Assembly: GCA_002360495.1 (NCBI GenBank)
Contig: DEQO01000196.1
Coordinates: 20,506-84,505, forward strand
DNA: 64,000 nucleotides
Origin: Flavobacteriales bacterium UBA3364
Lineage (GTDB): Bacteria > Bacteroidota > Bacteroidia > Flavobacteriales_F > PHOS-HE28
Direction: 5' to 3'
The position numbers and the translations under genes are program-made. The notes beneath the pieces were generated by a model, which did no database searches, was not told the origin of the DNA, and saw only the letters and a program-made list of their open reading frames with translations. This document shows, piece after piece, positions 11,720 to 19,300 of the stretch; within the stretch, counting starts at the first letter, position 1; each line of letters starts with the position of its first letter.

Positions 11720-14479
11720 TTATGCCGCGAGCTTTCCATGCAGTCCGGCTCTCCAGTCCTCAAATCTTGAGCGCAGGCGTGCTGCCCTGCGGCGGTGCTT
11801 GCGCTCATTGCGCTGGTCATTCAAGGTCATAAACATGTTAGCGAGGTATTCATGAACACGGATGAGCGAAGTGCTCCGCTTGCCATAGTGCTGCCTGGTG
11901 CGTTGTAGGACATCGAGCCCAAGTTCCACCGCCTCTTCATATCGGCCGAGGGCGAAGAGTGCCCGGCTCCGTTCATTATCAAACCGCAGGCTATCGAGTA
12001 CGTCGTACGCCCCAACGTGGTGACCGCCCATGCTCTCCCTCAAGCGATCCAGGGCGTAAGCGGTATCGGCGCGGGCAACGCGCCTTGCGGCTTTCAAGAG
12101 CAGGAGCCGTACCCGTGGATCGGGAGAAGGGTCCAGGGATCTTTGCATGTCGACCGCTTCACGAAGAAGGATGAGCGAGGTGTCCTTGCGGTCCAAGTCC
12201 CAGAAGACATCGGCCACCCGGTCAATAGCACTGACCAGGTGGGTATGCGGTTCCGAATGGGACCGATGCTCAATAGCGAGCTGTTCAAGGGCGTGGGTGT
12301 AGCCTTGCGCACAACTGTCCACGTCGCACAGGACGTTGGCCAGCTCATCATGTATATCCCCCAGTTCGTCGTGATCCAATGCCACTTCCCCGTTGGCCAG
12401 CGATAAGGCCGCCCGAAATTCCTTCAGCGCGGCTAGTTCGTCATCCAGCCAGCTCAGCTGTCGGCCGCGGGCCATGTGCAATGTGTGGTCGTCCGGGTAT
12501 TCGGCCTCCGCTAGGGCGTAGTGACGGCATGCTTGAATACGTTCACGTTGTGCTTCGTCAGGTCGCTTCAAACAATTCAACACGAAGGCCCTGCTGGCAT
12601 GGGCCTCGGCGATGAAGGAACGGTTCGTACACGATGCTTCGCCCCATAGGGCCATCAGCGTATCAACGTACGCCAAAGCGACGTCGTGCTGCCCGGTGAA
12701 GGTTGCGTTCTCTGAAAGCAACTCAAGCGTTGAGGCCGTGCGGTGGGTAATTTGCCGGCTATCCTGGCGCAGGGCACGCTGTGCATAGGGTCGGGCTTCA
12801 TAGAAACGGCCCAGGCGGTGTAGGATGGCCGCATGGTTACGGTAGGCCTGCACCAGATCCAGGTGGTGCTTTGCCACTACGGGTTCCATTAGGCGGATGG
12901 CATCGGCGTTTGCTTGGAGTGCCTCCTCATAGCGTTCACCGTCCATGAGGATAGCCGCGATCAGCACTTGGTTCTGGGCCAGCCCGACATGGCCGGGAGG
13001 AAGGAACTTCGTGTTCAATGCCATCGCACGCTTAGCGTAACCCTCTGCTAGGGCTAACTTATTCTGGGCATAAGAGCATCCTGCCAGATTAAAATAAAGA
13101 CCGGCCAATTGCATGTCCCTGGGTAAGGGGATATTCTCCCAGAGTAATGCACTCATGCGCAGGTAATGGTATGCGCTGTCCAGGTCATTCCTTGATTCAT
13201 AGTAAGCCACACCTATGTCCGCCAGGATACTACAAACCAGAAAACCATCATCGGGCATCGTGAAGGTGTATTCTTCGATGATGTGCTTGTTCAAGGCCAG
13301 GAATTCCTCCATACGGCCTAAGTGCCCCAGACAAACACCCCGCTCCCGCTCCGCTTGGATGTATCGCAGAGTGTCCACTGTTTCCACTCGTTCCAATGTG
13401 CGGAGTTGCATATCCGCGTGGCGCAGGGCTTCATCATAGGAGCCCAGGTATATGGAACGCGCAGCGGCCAGCCAGTAAAGGTTTGCCAGTACACGCGGGT
13501 CCAAAGCTGGCATCAGCTCACCGAGCTCGACTGCTCGCTGCCAGTGCACTCGGGCACTATCCCATTGGGAGGTCATGAACTCGGTTCCTTCCAGCAAGAC
13601 CAGGGTTTGTATCAGGCTGGCAGTATCGGCTGGCAGGTAGTGTTCGCGGAGCCTTAGCAGGGCTCGCAAATCGTGAACGGAACTATCGAATTGCCCATCT
13701 GCGAAGAGTGCTTGGGCCCGCACCCCGTAGGCTTCAGCCAGCTGCTCGAATCGATCAGTGGCTTTACGTTGCATGCCCTCAGCCTCTTCAAACGCAGCGT
13801 TCAACGCCTGGCTGGTGAGGATATCCAGGATAACAGTTATATCACCGTTCGTTTCCGAGCGATGTAAGGCCTCGCGCACAAGGGCCGAAGCCTGGTCCAG
13901 GTTGATCCGGGCAAGATAAGCGGCCATGGTGTCCAACTGCTGACGCATTGAACGAAAGCGCTCTTCCAAACTATCCCGTTCATGAACGAGCGCATGAACC
14001 GCCGCAGCGGATAGATCACTCCGCTTCAATGCTACTTCATTGGCAGCCAAGGCTTCGTTATGTCTTCGGGAGCTCTGCCGCTCCAATAAGTTGTAGAAGC
14101 GCAACTTGGCCTCGTATAGCTGTCCCTTGTCACAGACCACGATGACAAGCGGCTCCGCGGATGCGTTCCCTAGCCGCGCGCCCTCCAACACTTCACGGTT
14201 CACCACTTCAATTGCGCGACCAAAGCGTGCAGTGTCACCGACGGTAAGGTTTACACGGTCACCGGGAACTTTGCTCGCATACGTCAATGTAAAGGCCCCG
14301 GAGATCGTGGATCGAGTAGCATTGGCATCATCCGATTTCACCAGCACACCGATCGCTGGCTGTGAACCGCTGTTCTGGAATACGATGCGTCCTTGCAGTT
14401 GTGTGCCTTGTGCAAGGAGTGCAGGGGCAAACAGCAGCCAAAGCCACCCAACCAGTGCGCTGTTCACCTGCCCAACCAT
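11720..14479 (-). CDS. Exported TPR protein with carboxypeptidase-regulatory-like N-terminal domain (paralogue 1)
   Basis: A 919-residue protein with a plain signal peptide (ALVGWLWLLFAPALLAQ at about 8-24) and a QLQGRIVFQNSG beta domain (about 27-75). IEVVN near 95 and VVCDKGQLYEAKL near 115 follow, then a coiled coil containing RQQLDTMAAYLARINLD, then TPR repeats to the C-terminus. The same landmarks occur in the same order in the next gene, so the two are tandem paralogues. The start overlaps the end of the membrane-protein gene upstream by 16 bp, arguing for co-translation. It has no enzymatic motif; a scaffold or sensor role in the periplasm is inference. Confidence 0.78.
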   Translation of the reverse strand: MVGQVNSALVGWLWLLFAPALLAQGTQLQGRIVFQNSGSQPAIGVLVKSDDANATRSTISGAFTLTYASKVPGDRVNLTVGDTARFGRAIEVVNREVLEGARLGNASAEPLVIVVCDKGQLYEAKLRFYNLLERQSSRRHNEALAANEVALKRSDLSAAAVHALVHERDSLEERFRSMRQQLDTMAAYLARINLDQASALVREALHRSETNGDITVILDILTSQALNAAFEEAEGMQRKATDRFEQLAEAYGVRAQALFADGQFDSSVHDLRALLRLREHYLPADTASLIQTLVLLEGTEFMTSQWDSARVHWQRAVELGELMPALDPRVLANLYWLAAARSIYLGSYDEALRHADMQLRTLERVETVDTLRYIQAERERGVCLGHLGRMEEFLALNKHIIEEYTFTMPDDGFLVCSILADIGVAYYESRNDLDSAYHYLRMSALLWENIPLPRDMQLAGLYFNLAGCSYAQNKLALAEGYAKRAMALNTKFLPPGHVGLAQNQVLIAAILMDGERYEEALQANADAIRLMEPVVAKHHLDLVQAYRNHAAILHRLGRFYEARPYAQRALRQDSRQITHRTASTLELLSENATFTGQHDVALAYVDTLMALWGEASCTNRSFIAEAHASRAFVLNCLKRPDEAQRERIQACRHYALAEAEYPDDHTLHMARGRQLSWLDDELAALKEFRAALSLANGEVALDHDELGDIHDELANVLCDVDSCAQGYTHALEQLAIEHRSHSEPHTHLVSAIDRVADVFWDLDRKDTSLILLREAVDMQRSLDPSPDPRVRLLLLKAARRVARADTAYALDRLRESMGGHHVGAYDVLDSLRFDNERSRALFALGRYEEAVELGLDVLQRTRQHYGKRSTSLIRVHEYLANMFMTLNDQRNERKHRRRAARLRSRFEDWRAGLHGKLAA

Positions 14480-16008
14480 AGCTCGATAGGACCTGACCGC
14501 GGGCGGTATTCTTCGGTGATGGAACTTCCGTCGGGTGCAGTGACAGTGAGGAGATGGAGCGGGCGTCGCATATGGTAGGGGAGCTCCACTTGGAACGTGC
14601 CATGCATATCGGTCTGTACAACCGTGTCTGTACTTACCTGGACCGTGGCATGGGGGAGGGGAGCGAGCCCTTTGGCATTGCGCAGTATACCCATGACCTT
14701 GGCCAGTTCTTCGTCAGGCACCAGTTCGATCGCGTGATCTCCCTCGGCAATAACAAGCGTGTCCAATCGGCTTTCCCAATACATGCCATCCACCCGGATA
14801 CCGACCGCAGCGCCCCGCAGCTCGGCTGGGAGATCGCGGAAAATGATATCTGTCGCCGAGGTGGCCTTCTTGGAAATAGAGCCACGCTCGGTAATGATGG
14901 TGATCTCCATTGGGAACGTGAATGCCGGATAGTCGAGCGCAAGTGCAAGGTCGGCCGGTCGATGCAGGCTTAGGCTCATTGTAAACGGCGCCTGGCTTTT
15001 CCAAATGGACCAGACCACGAGGGCCACTAGAACAGCGGCTGATCCGAAGAGCACGATGACCCGGTGTTTGTGGATCCAATTCTCCCGCAGTGCACTGTCG
15101 AAACCGCGGCCGAGGATGAGAAACTCCTCTGCCGTGACACGGATATTCGCAATATCCGCGCGCGAACGCTTGATCTCCTCGATGATCACATCAAGACGTG
15201 CCTTTAGTTCAACCGTCCAGGAGTCCAACGCGGCGCGCACTACATTCTCGGCCATTGCCTCGTTCCCTTTGCCGAACCAGGCATTGATATCGTCCGGCGT
15301 GATGTAGTGTGACGAGCCCTTCGGTTCCTCTAGCGGTTTTGATATCCGGACAAGGAGCTGCTCGTTCTGTAGTTTCAGGTCTTCGATCCCCTGTAGTATG
15401 GCGTTATGCAGTTGCTTGTTATAAGCGATCAGTGCCGCATTGTTCTCCGGCTGTTTCAGTAGTTCCCCAAGGCATAGCTGCAACTGTTCCGCGAAATGCG
15501 AGCGCACGAATTCCTCGAACGCTTGCGGAACAGGATCACGCCTTTCATCGGTCTGGAGGACCTTCCATCGGTCGATCACAACGTCTGCATCGAATGGTCT
15601 TCCGATCATCTGCATCACCTCCTCGTTGTCGACCTTGAGCAATTTGAAGTTGGATGCTATCCGTTTCCGCATCAGGGCGACCATGGCTGCGCTCTCCTTT
15701 CTTTCCTGTTTGGTACTCAACTGTTCCGCATACAGCGTCCCCAGGTTCTGTATGGTCCAATCCAGGGCCTTCATCACGAGCTTCTGTAGGTCGTGGTTAA
15801 GCAACGTCGGATGTGGGGAACGGAGGAATGCGCGTTGGAATTTCCTGTATTCCAAACGGTCGATGTAGCCACTTGCCAGATTAGCGGCGATGTTACCGAA
15901 CACCGCCTCGACCATCTTGCTGTTCACCACTTGGCTAAGGCAGGCCAGGCCCGTAGCGAGAGCGATGCTACCGAACTGCGCTGCGACATCTTTGATATTG
16001 TCGTTCAT
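14464..16008 (-). CDS. Single-pass membrane protein with helical cytoplasmic part and periplasmic beta domain; unknown function
   Basis: About 514 residues from ATG 16008, whose bases overlap the stop of the WYL gene (ATGA); a longer reading from 16095 is possible but less likely. The first 320 residues are helical and charged, with no recognised motif. One transmembrane helix (VIVLFGSAAVLVALVVWSIW) lies near 316-335. The C-terminal 175 residues are beta-rich and end in a carboxypeptidase-regulatory-like module (GILRNAKGLAPLPHATVQV ... TDMHGTFQVELP). That is the same kind of module that opens both downstream TPR proteins. The topology links a cytoplasmic domain to the periplasm. I do not recognise the cytoplasmic family. 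Confidence 0.75.
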   Translation of the reverse strand: MNDNIKDVAAQFGSIALATGLACLSQVVNSKMVEAVFGNIAANLASGYIDRLEYRKFQRAFLRSPHPTLLNHDLQKLVMKALDWTIQNLGTLYAEQLSTKQERKESAAMVALMRKRIASNFKLLKVDNEEVMQMIGRPFDADVVIDRWKVLQTDERRDPVPQAFEEFVRSHFAEQLQLCLGELLKQPENNAALIAYNKQLHNAILQGIEDLKLQNEQLLVRISKPLEEPKGSSHYITPDDINAWFGKGNEAMAENVVRAALDSWTVELKARLDVIIEEIKRSRADIANIRVTAEEFLILGRGFDSALRENWIHKHRVIVLFGSAAVLVALVVWSIWKSQAPFTMSLSLHRPADLALALDYPAFTFPMEITIITERGSISKKATSATDIIFRDLPAELRGAAVGIRVDGMYWESRLDTLVIAEGDHAIELVPDEELAKVMGILRNAKGLAPLPHATVQVSTDTVVQTDMHGTFQVELPYHMRRPLHLLTVTAPDGSSITEEYRPRSGPIELWLGR

Positions 16009-16904
16009 TCCTTGTACGCGCGTTGGTGGTCCGTATATCGTACGTCTTGCAATAGAAGCCGTCCACTGTTTACGGACACCCGGTTTGATGTGCAAGCACG
16101 GGTCATCCTTAGCTTCCGAGTGGTTCGGACTATCCAGAGCCTTCTTAACGCGTTTGGCACGATGCCGCCAAATCCGCCAGTGAGGTGCTTTGTTAAGCCG
16201 ATCTTCGAGCTAGTAGGACACCGACCCGGTACAGGCAGCATGCCCTGGTTGTGGTCCAATTCCACGTTGGTGAGGCCCTTGGTTCCCGCTTTGAGTCCGA
16301 ATACGAACCAGCGGTTGTTGTCCTGCTTCAGGTAGTAGGGATGGAGGCGCAGTTTCGTGTGTTTCGCCTGTTTGGATCCTTGGGACTTCACCTCCAGCAC
16401 CTGTTTGTTGAGGATGGCTTGGAACAGGGTGGTGATGTGCTCGCTGCCCTTCAGGTAGGGTTTCTCTTCGAACTCGATGATCCGCTCTGCGCCCTGCTTC
16501 AACCCGAAGCCTGATTCCAATCGCGCCACCAATTCATCCACCCATGCGAACTGCGGCACGCCCTTGAAGCGGTTCAATGTGAGGAGCGATTCCTTCAGCT
16601 GACTTGCTTCATGCTCATTGAGCGGCCGCTTGTTGGTGCTGAAATCCGGCTCGTTGTAGCGGTACCAGACCCGCTTGCCTTCGTTGTGCCGGTCCAAGGG
16701 GATGGCCCAGCCTTGGTCACTCTCCATGTACTTGATGTCTTCGAAGAGCTGGCGTCGACAAATGCCCTTGTCCTTGCCGGTGTGGACGTAGAGCGACTCG
16801 TTCACGGCCTCCAACAGGTCCTCCCAGTAATACCGCTTGCCCCCAATGGCGAAGCAGCGGTCCAGGGCTTGGTAGCGGATGAGGGCGTGTTTGTTGACGG
16901 GCAT
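16005..16904 (-). CDS. WYL-domain transcriptional regulator, apparently lacking its C-terminal part
   Basis: A 299-residue protein. The N-terminus (NKHALIRYQALDRCF, then YYWEDLLEAVNE) is the winged helix of Bacteroidota WYL regulators, and the WYL beta domain is clear up to HPYYLKQDNNRWFVFGLKAG and LTNVELD near residues 190-217. After that the remaining roughly 80 residues match no expected WYL continuation; the usual conserved extension is missing. Even so, the frame ends in a TGA that overlaps the next gene's ATG, so the present stop may be functional. WYL regulators commonly control defence operons and sense ligands or nucleic acid. It probably regulates the membrane/TPR genes downstream. 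Confidence 0.75.
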   Translation of the reverse strand: MPVNKHALIRYQALDRCFAIGGKRYYWEDLLEAVNESLYVHTGKDKGICRRQLFEDIKYMESDQGWAIPLDRHNEGKRVWYRYNEPDFSTNKRPLNEHEASQLKESLLTLNRFKGVPQFAWVDELVARLESGFGLKQGAERIIEFEEKPYLKGSEHITTLFQAILNKQVLEVKSQGSKQAKHTKLRLHPYYLKQDNNRWFVFGLKAGTKGLTNVELDHNQGMLPVPGRCPTSSKIGLTKHLTGGFGGIVPNALRRLWIVRTTRKLRMTRACTSNRVSVNSGRLLLQDVRYTDHQRAYKE

Positions 16905-16913
16905 TCCTCAGCT

Positions 16914-17216
16914 TCATCGATACAGATGATCGATCCTGTAGACCATGTTCCAGGGCATTACCTGTTTGAATAAGTCAACAGAACCATCAGCCACCAACCC
17001 CGCTGCCACCGGACCCCTTGGCTTCGCCAACCGAATGCTGCCTCCCCGTCCCCGGCCGCTGACCCGAAGGACTTTTGCCAAAAGGCCTTGCCGGGTGGTT
17101 GCGTAGGTGGCCGCATCCCAGCCAAGAAGTTCGCGGGCCTTGCCGTTGCCGAGGTGCTGGTGTTCGGCCAGGAGGGCCGGCAAGGCTTCTTCGTTGCGGG
17201 TCAAACCACGGTCCAT
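16914..17216 (-). CDS. Small winged-helix-like DNA-binding protein
   Basis: About 100 residues from ATG 17216; in-frame TTG codons just upstream would add three residues. The core (NGKARELLGWDAATY ... LLAKVLRVSGRGRGGSIRLA) resembles the small winged-helix module found at the end of some restriction and methylase proteins, where a helix-turn-helix is followed by a GRGxGGS wing. It ends 9 bp before the WYL gene and is on the same strand, so it probably opens the WYL, membrane protein, TPR, TPR operon. A role as an accessory regulator is inference. A TATCTTG element lies just upstream. Confidence 0.55.
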   Translation of the reverse strand: MDRGLTRNEEALPALLAEHQHLGNGKARELLGWDAATYATTRQGLLAKVLRVSGRGRGGSIRLAKPRGPVAAGLVADGSVDLFKQVMPWNMVYRIDHLYR

Positions 17217-17225
17217 CGGCAACAA

Positions 17226-17503
17226 GATAGCCGGAAGGGCTGAAGCGGCGGCGGGGCGGGGGCGGATGGTGGGTCCGCGATCCGGTGCCGCCGGTCTGGG
17301 GGCAGTGGCCTATCGGCTTCGCCGCCATTTGAACCAGCGTAGCGGATGGCGATCGCTGCCAGGGCCATCGGCATCTGCCTGGAACAAAGGCCGATCACCT
17401 TGCCGGGCCGGCGGTCAAATTGCTGCCCGGCTGCCCGGGTTAGGAACACTTCATGGTTGATCGTTCCCGAGGCCTGACCTTATCCAGAGCATCCCCCGGC
17501 TAC
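17226..17503. other. Divergent intergenic region
   Basis: About 280 GC-rich bases between two divergently read regulators (small winged helix, minus; XRE protein, plus). It should hold both promoters. Open frames crossing it have no family resemblance and were not accepted as genes. Confidence 0.4.
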
Positions 17504-17510
17504 TACCTTG
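17504..17510 (+). promoter_or_regulatory. Probable -7 element for the XRE gene
   Basis: TACCTTG, one base short of the Bacteroidota TAnnTTTG element, lies 27 bp before the ATG at 17538. It favours that ATG over the TTG at 17520. No convincing -33 partner was seen. Confidence 0.4.
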
Positions 17511-17537
17511 TAGGATGCCTTGCCGAACTCCCCGACC

Positions 17538-17798
17538 ATGACCAAGTGTAAGATCTGCCGTGTCCTGGGCAGGAACATCTATGCGCAGCGCGTGGCCTAT
17601 CGATTCACCCAGGAGTATCTCGCCCATGAAGCAGGCATCAGCCAGGGCACCTTCTGCAAGGTCGAGAAGGGCGAGATCGAATTACGGGTCGAAGCTGCTC
17701 TCCGGATCGCCCGGCTCCTCGGTCGCACGATCGAGGAGTTGAGTTCTCCGCAGATGGTGGTGAAGTCACTTGAGGATCGGATGCGCAGGGCAGGATAG
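17538..17798 (+). CDS. XRE-family helix-turn-helix regulator
   Basis: An 86-residue protein. Residues 8-65 form a Cro/C1-type domain: RNIYAQRVAYRFTQEYLAHEAG, interrupted only by normal spacing, then ISQGTFCKVEKGE and a third-helix region ending ALRIARLLGRTIEEL. The TQEYLAHEAGISQGTFCKVE pattern is typical. It is oriented away from the defence operon and towards the 22-bp repeat array, which begins 60 bp after its stop. A CKIC pair at residues 4-7 is unusual for such a small regulator. Binding to the array is an attractive but untested idea. Confidence 0.8.
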   Translation: MTKCKICRVLGRNIYAQRVAYRFTQEYLAHEAGISQGTFCKVEKGEIELRVEAALRIARLLGRTIEELSSPQMVVKSLEDRMRRAG

Positions 17799-17858
17799 GC
17801 GACGCATGCCGCCGTGCGGATCGTGGTTGGGTGGGTCTTCTACCGGCCTGCGAGGCAG

Positions 17859-18298
17859 CTTCGATCGATATAGGCGGCACCTTCGATCGAACGTGGAGTC
17901 AACTTCGATCGACATGGGAGGCACCTTCGATCGAATGTGGAGGCAGCTTCGATCGACATACGAGGCACATCCGATCGAATGTGGAGTCAGCTTCGATCGC
18001 CATAAGAGGCACATCCGATCGAATGTGGAGTCAGCTTCGATCGACATAGGAGGCACATCCGATCGAATGTGGAGGCAGCTTCGATCGACATAGGCGGCAC
18101 TTTCGATCGAATGCGGAGGCAGCTTCGATCGACATAGGAGGCACATCAGATCGAACGTGGAGTCAACTTCGATCGACATAAGAGGCACCTTTGATCGAAT
18201 GTGGAAGCACCTTCGATCGGCATAGGCGGCACATCCGATCGAATGCGGAAGCAGCTTCGATCGAAATGGGAGGCACATCCGATCGAACGTGGAGGCCT
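17859..18298. repeat. Array of twenty 22-bp GATCG-centred units (ten 44-bp dimers)
   Basis: Twenty units start exactly every 22 bp from 17859 to 18277 with no insertion or deletion. GATCG is present in all twenty and CGATCG in nearly all. From the fifth unit on, two types mostly alternate: odd units read CTTCGATCGACATAGGAGGC plus two bases, and even units read ATCCGATCGAATGTGGAG plus four. Across the junction an 18-bp near-palindrome forms (CACATCCGATCGAATGTG, one mismatched pair), for example around units 6, 8, 10 and 18. The period is close to two helical turns and is not a multiple of three. A decayed extra copy may lie near 18380. It looks like a clustered operator or partition-type site, not protein-coding DNA. 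Confidence 0.9.
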
Positions 18299-18318
18299 GC
18301 CCGTGCCGATATGCGGTA

Positions 18319-18335
18319 CGGAATAAACTATTCCG
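18319..18335. repeat. Small perfect inverted repeat
   Basis: CGGAATA and TATTCCG separated by AAC form a 7-bp stem with a 3-base loop, just after the 22-bp array. The stretch from 18299 to 18507 otherwise shows only short palindromes such as ATCCGGTGGCCGGAT at 18478-18492. It may be an operator or a hairpin in the leader of the next gene. Confidence 0.4.
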
Positions 18336-18507
18336 CCGGGAATGGAACACGTTGTATCCCTTGCCCACGGCGGTGTTCCGGGCACTTCGATCATTCCGTG
18401 CGGCATATCGGGAGCCGTTCGGAAACCCTCGATCCGGCGGCCCGTTGCACACCTCGGATCACCAAAAAACGGTACCCATCCGGTGGCCGGATCCGCAACC
18501 GGAAAAC

Positions 18508-19128
18508 ATGAAGTCCAAGGTAAAGTTGTCGTTGTATCTGTTGAATCCCGCCAAACGGCTGATGTTGCTCCGCAACGTGATCGGCAAGATGTCCGGGAAC
18601 CCCCACTTCCCCACGCCGCCGGTGACGATGGTCGCCGCCACGGCGCTGGCGGACGAACTGGACACCGCCATCCAGGAGGCCACCCATGGCAGCAAAGCCG
18701 CGAAGGCGGTGCGGAACGCCTTGTCCCGCCAGTGCGCGGACATGCTGAACGTGCTGGCGGACTACCAGCGCATGGTGAGCAATGGGGACGAGGTGATGCT
18801 GAGCTCCGGAGGCTTCGAGATGGCGAAGAAGCGGGAGCTCGTGGGCATCCCGGGAGCGCCCCAGAAGCTGCAGGTCCGCTTCACCAATGCGAAGGGCCAG
18901 CTGGACCTGCGCTGGCAGCCGGTGCGCGGCGCACACGGCTACCAGGTGTGGATGACGGCGATGGACCCCACCGTGGAAGCCCACTGGGAGGCCATTGGGT
19001 ACACCACCCGGGTGAGCCACCTGGTGGATGAGCTGGAGAGCTTCAAGGCCCATTGGTTCTGCGTAAGCGCCATCGGCGTGGCCGGCGAAGGCCTGCAGAG
19101 CGATCCTGCGATGGGCCGCGCAGCCTGA
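18508..19128 (+). CDS. Fibronectin type III-like domain protein
   Basis: A 206-residue protein starting MKSKVKLSLYLLNPAKRL. The first 120 residues are helical (TALADELDTAIQEATHGSKA), and the last 90 resemble a fibronectin type III fold (APQKLQVRFTNAKGQLDLRW, then GYQVWM and a WFCVSAIG strand). Proteins of this layout are common in Bacteroidota as short helical plus FN3 proteins of unknown role. No signal peptide is evident. It is isolated between the repeat array and a strong terminator shared with the convergent dnaG. Confidence 0.65.
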   Translation: MKSKVKLSLYLLNPAKRLMLLRNVIGKMSGNPHFPTPPVTMVAATALADELDTAIQEATHGSKAAKAVRNALSRQCADMLNVLADYQRMVSNGDEVMLSSGGFEMAKKRELVGIPGAPQKLQVRFTNAKGQLDLRWQPVRGAHGYQVWMTAMDPTVEAHWEAIGYTTRVSHLVDELESFKAHWFCVSAIGVAGEGLQSDPAMGRAA

Positions 19129-19164
19129 CGGTCCGCGTCCTGCCACGATCGGGCAGCCCTGTAT

Positions 19165-19206
19165 CCGACCCCGGATCTTCCTGCCACGGCAGGAGGCCGG
19201 GGTCGG
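19165..19206. terminator. Cruciform-like bidirectional terminator
   Basis: CCGACCCCGG (19165-19174) pairs perfectly with CCGGGGTCGG (19197-19206), and nested inside is TCCTGCC/GGCAGGA (19179-19185 and 19188-19194). It lies between the convergent FN3 gene and dnaG. There is no T-tract, so it may act as a transcription barrier for both genes rather than a classical intrinsic terminator. Confidence 0.65.
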
Positions 19207-19300
19207 GTCGTTCCAGGGGGTCCTGCTGCCCCGGACGCTCGATGATGCAGTGCGTCCGTCCCCTGCCCGGCGGTCCGTGCTGTCCTGCGGAAGGAAGTCC

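Noticed and set aside
17859..18298. CRISPR array
   Set aside because: The units are contiguous, with no unique spacers of regular length and no cas genes nearby.
17766..18452. Long open frames on both strands through the 22-bp array, giving repeated peptides such as FDRHRRHIRSN
   Set aside because: The unit length of 22 bp is not a multiple of three and no frame has gene-like ends or family resemblance; the open frames follow from the lack of stop triplets in the unit.
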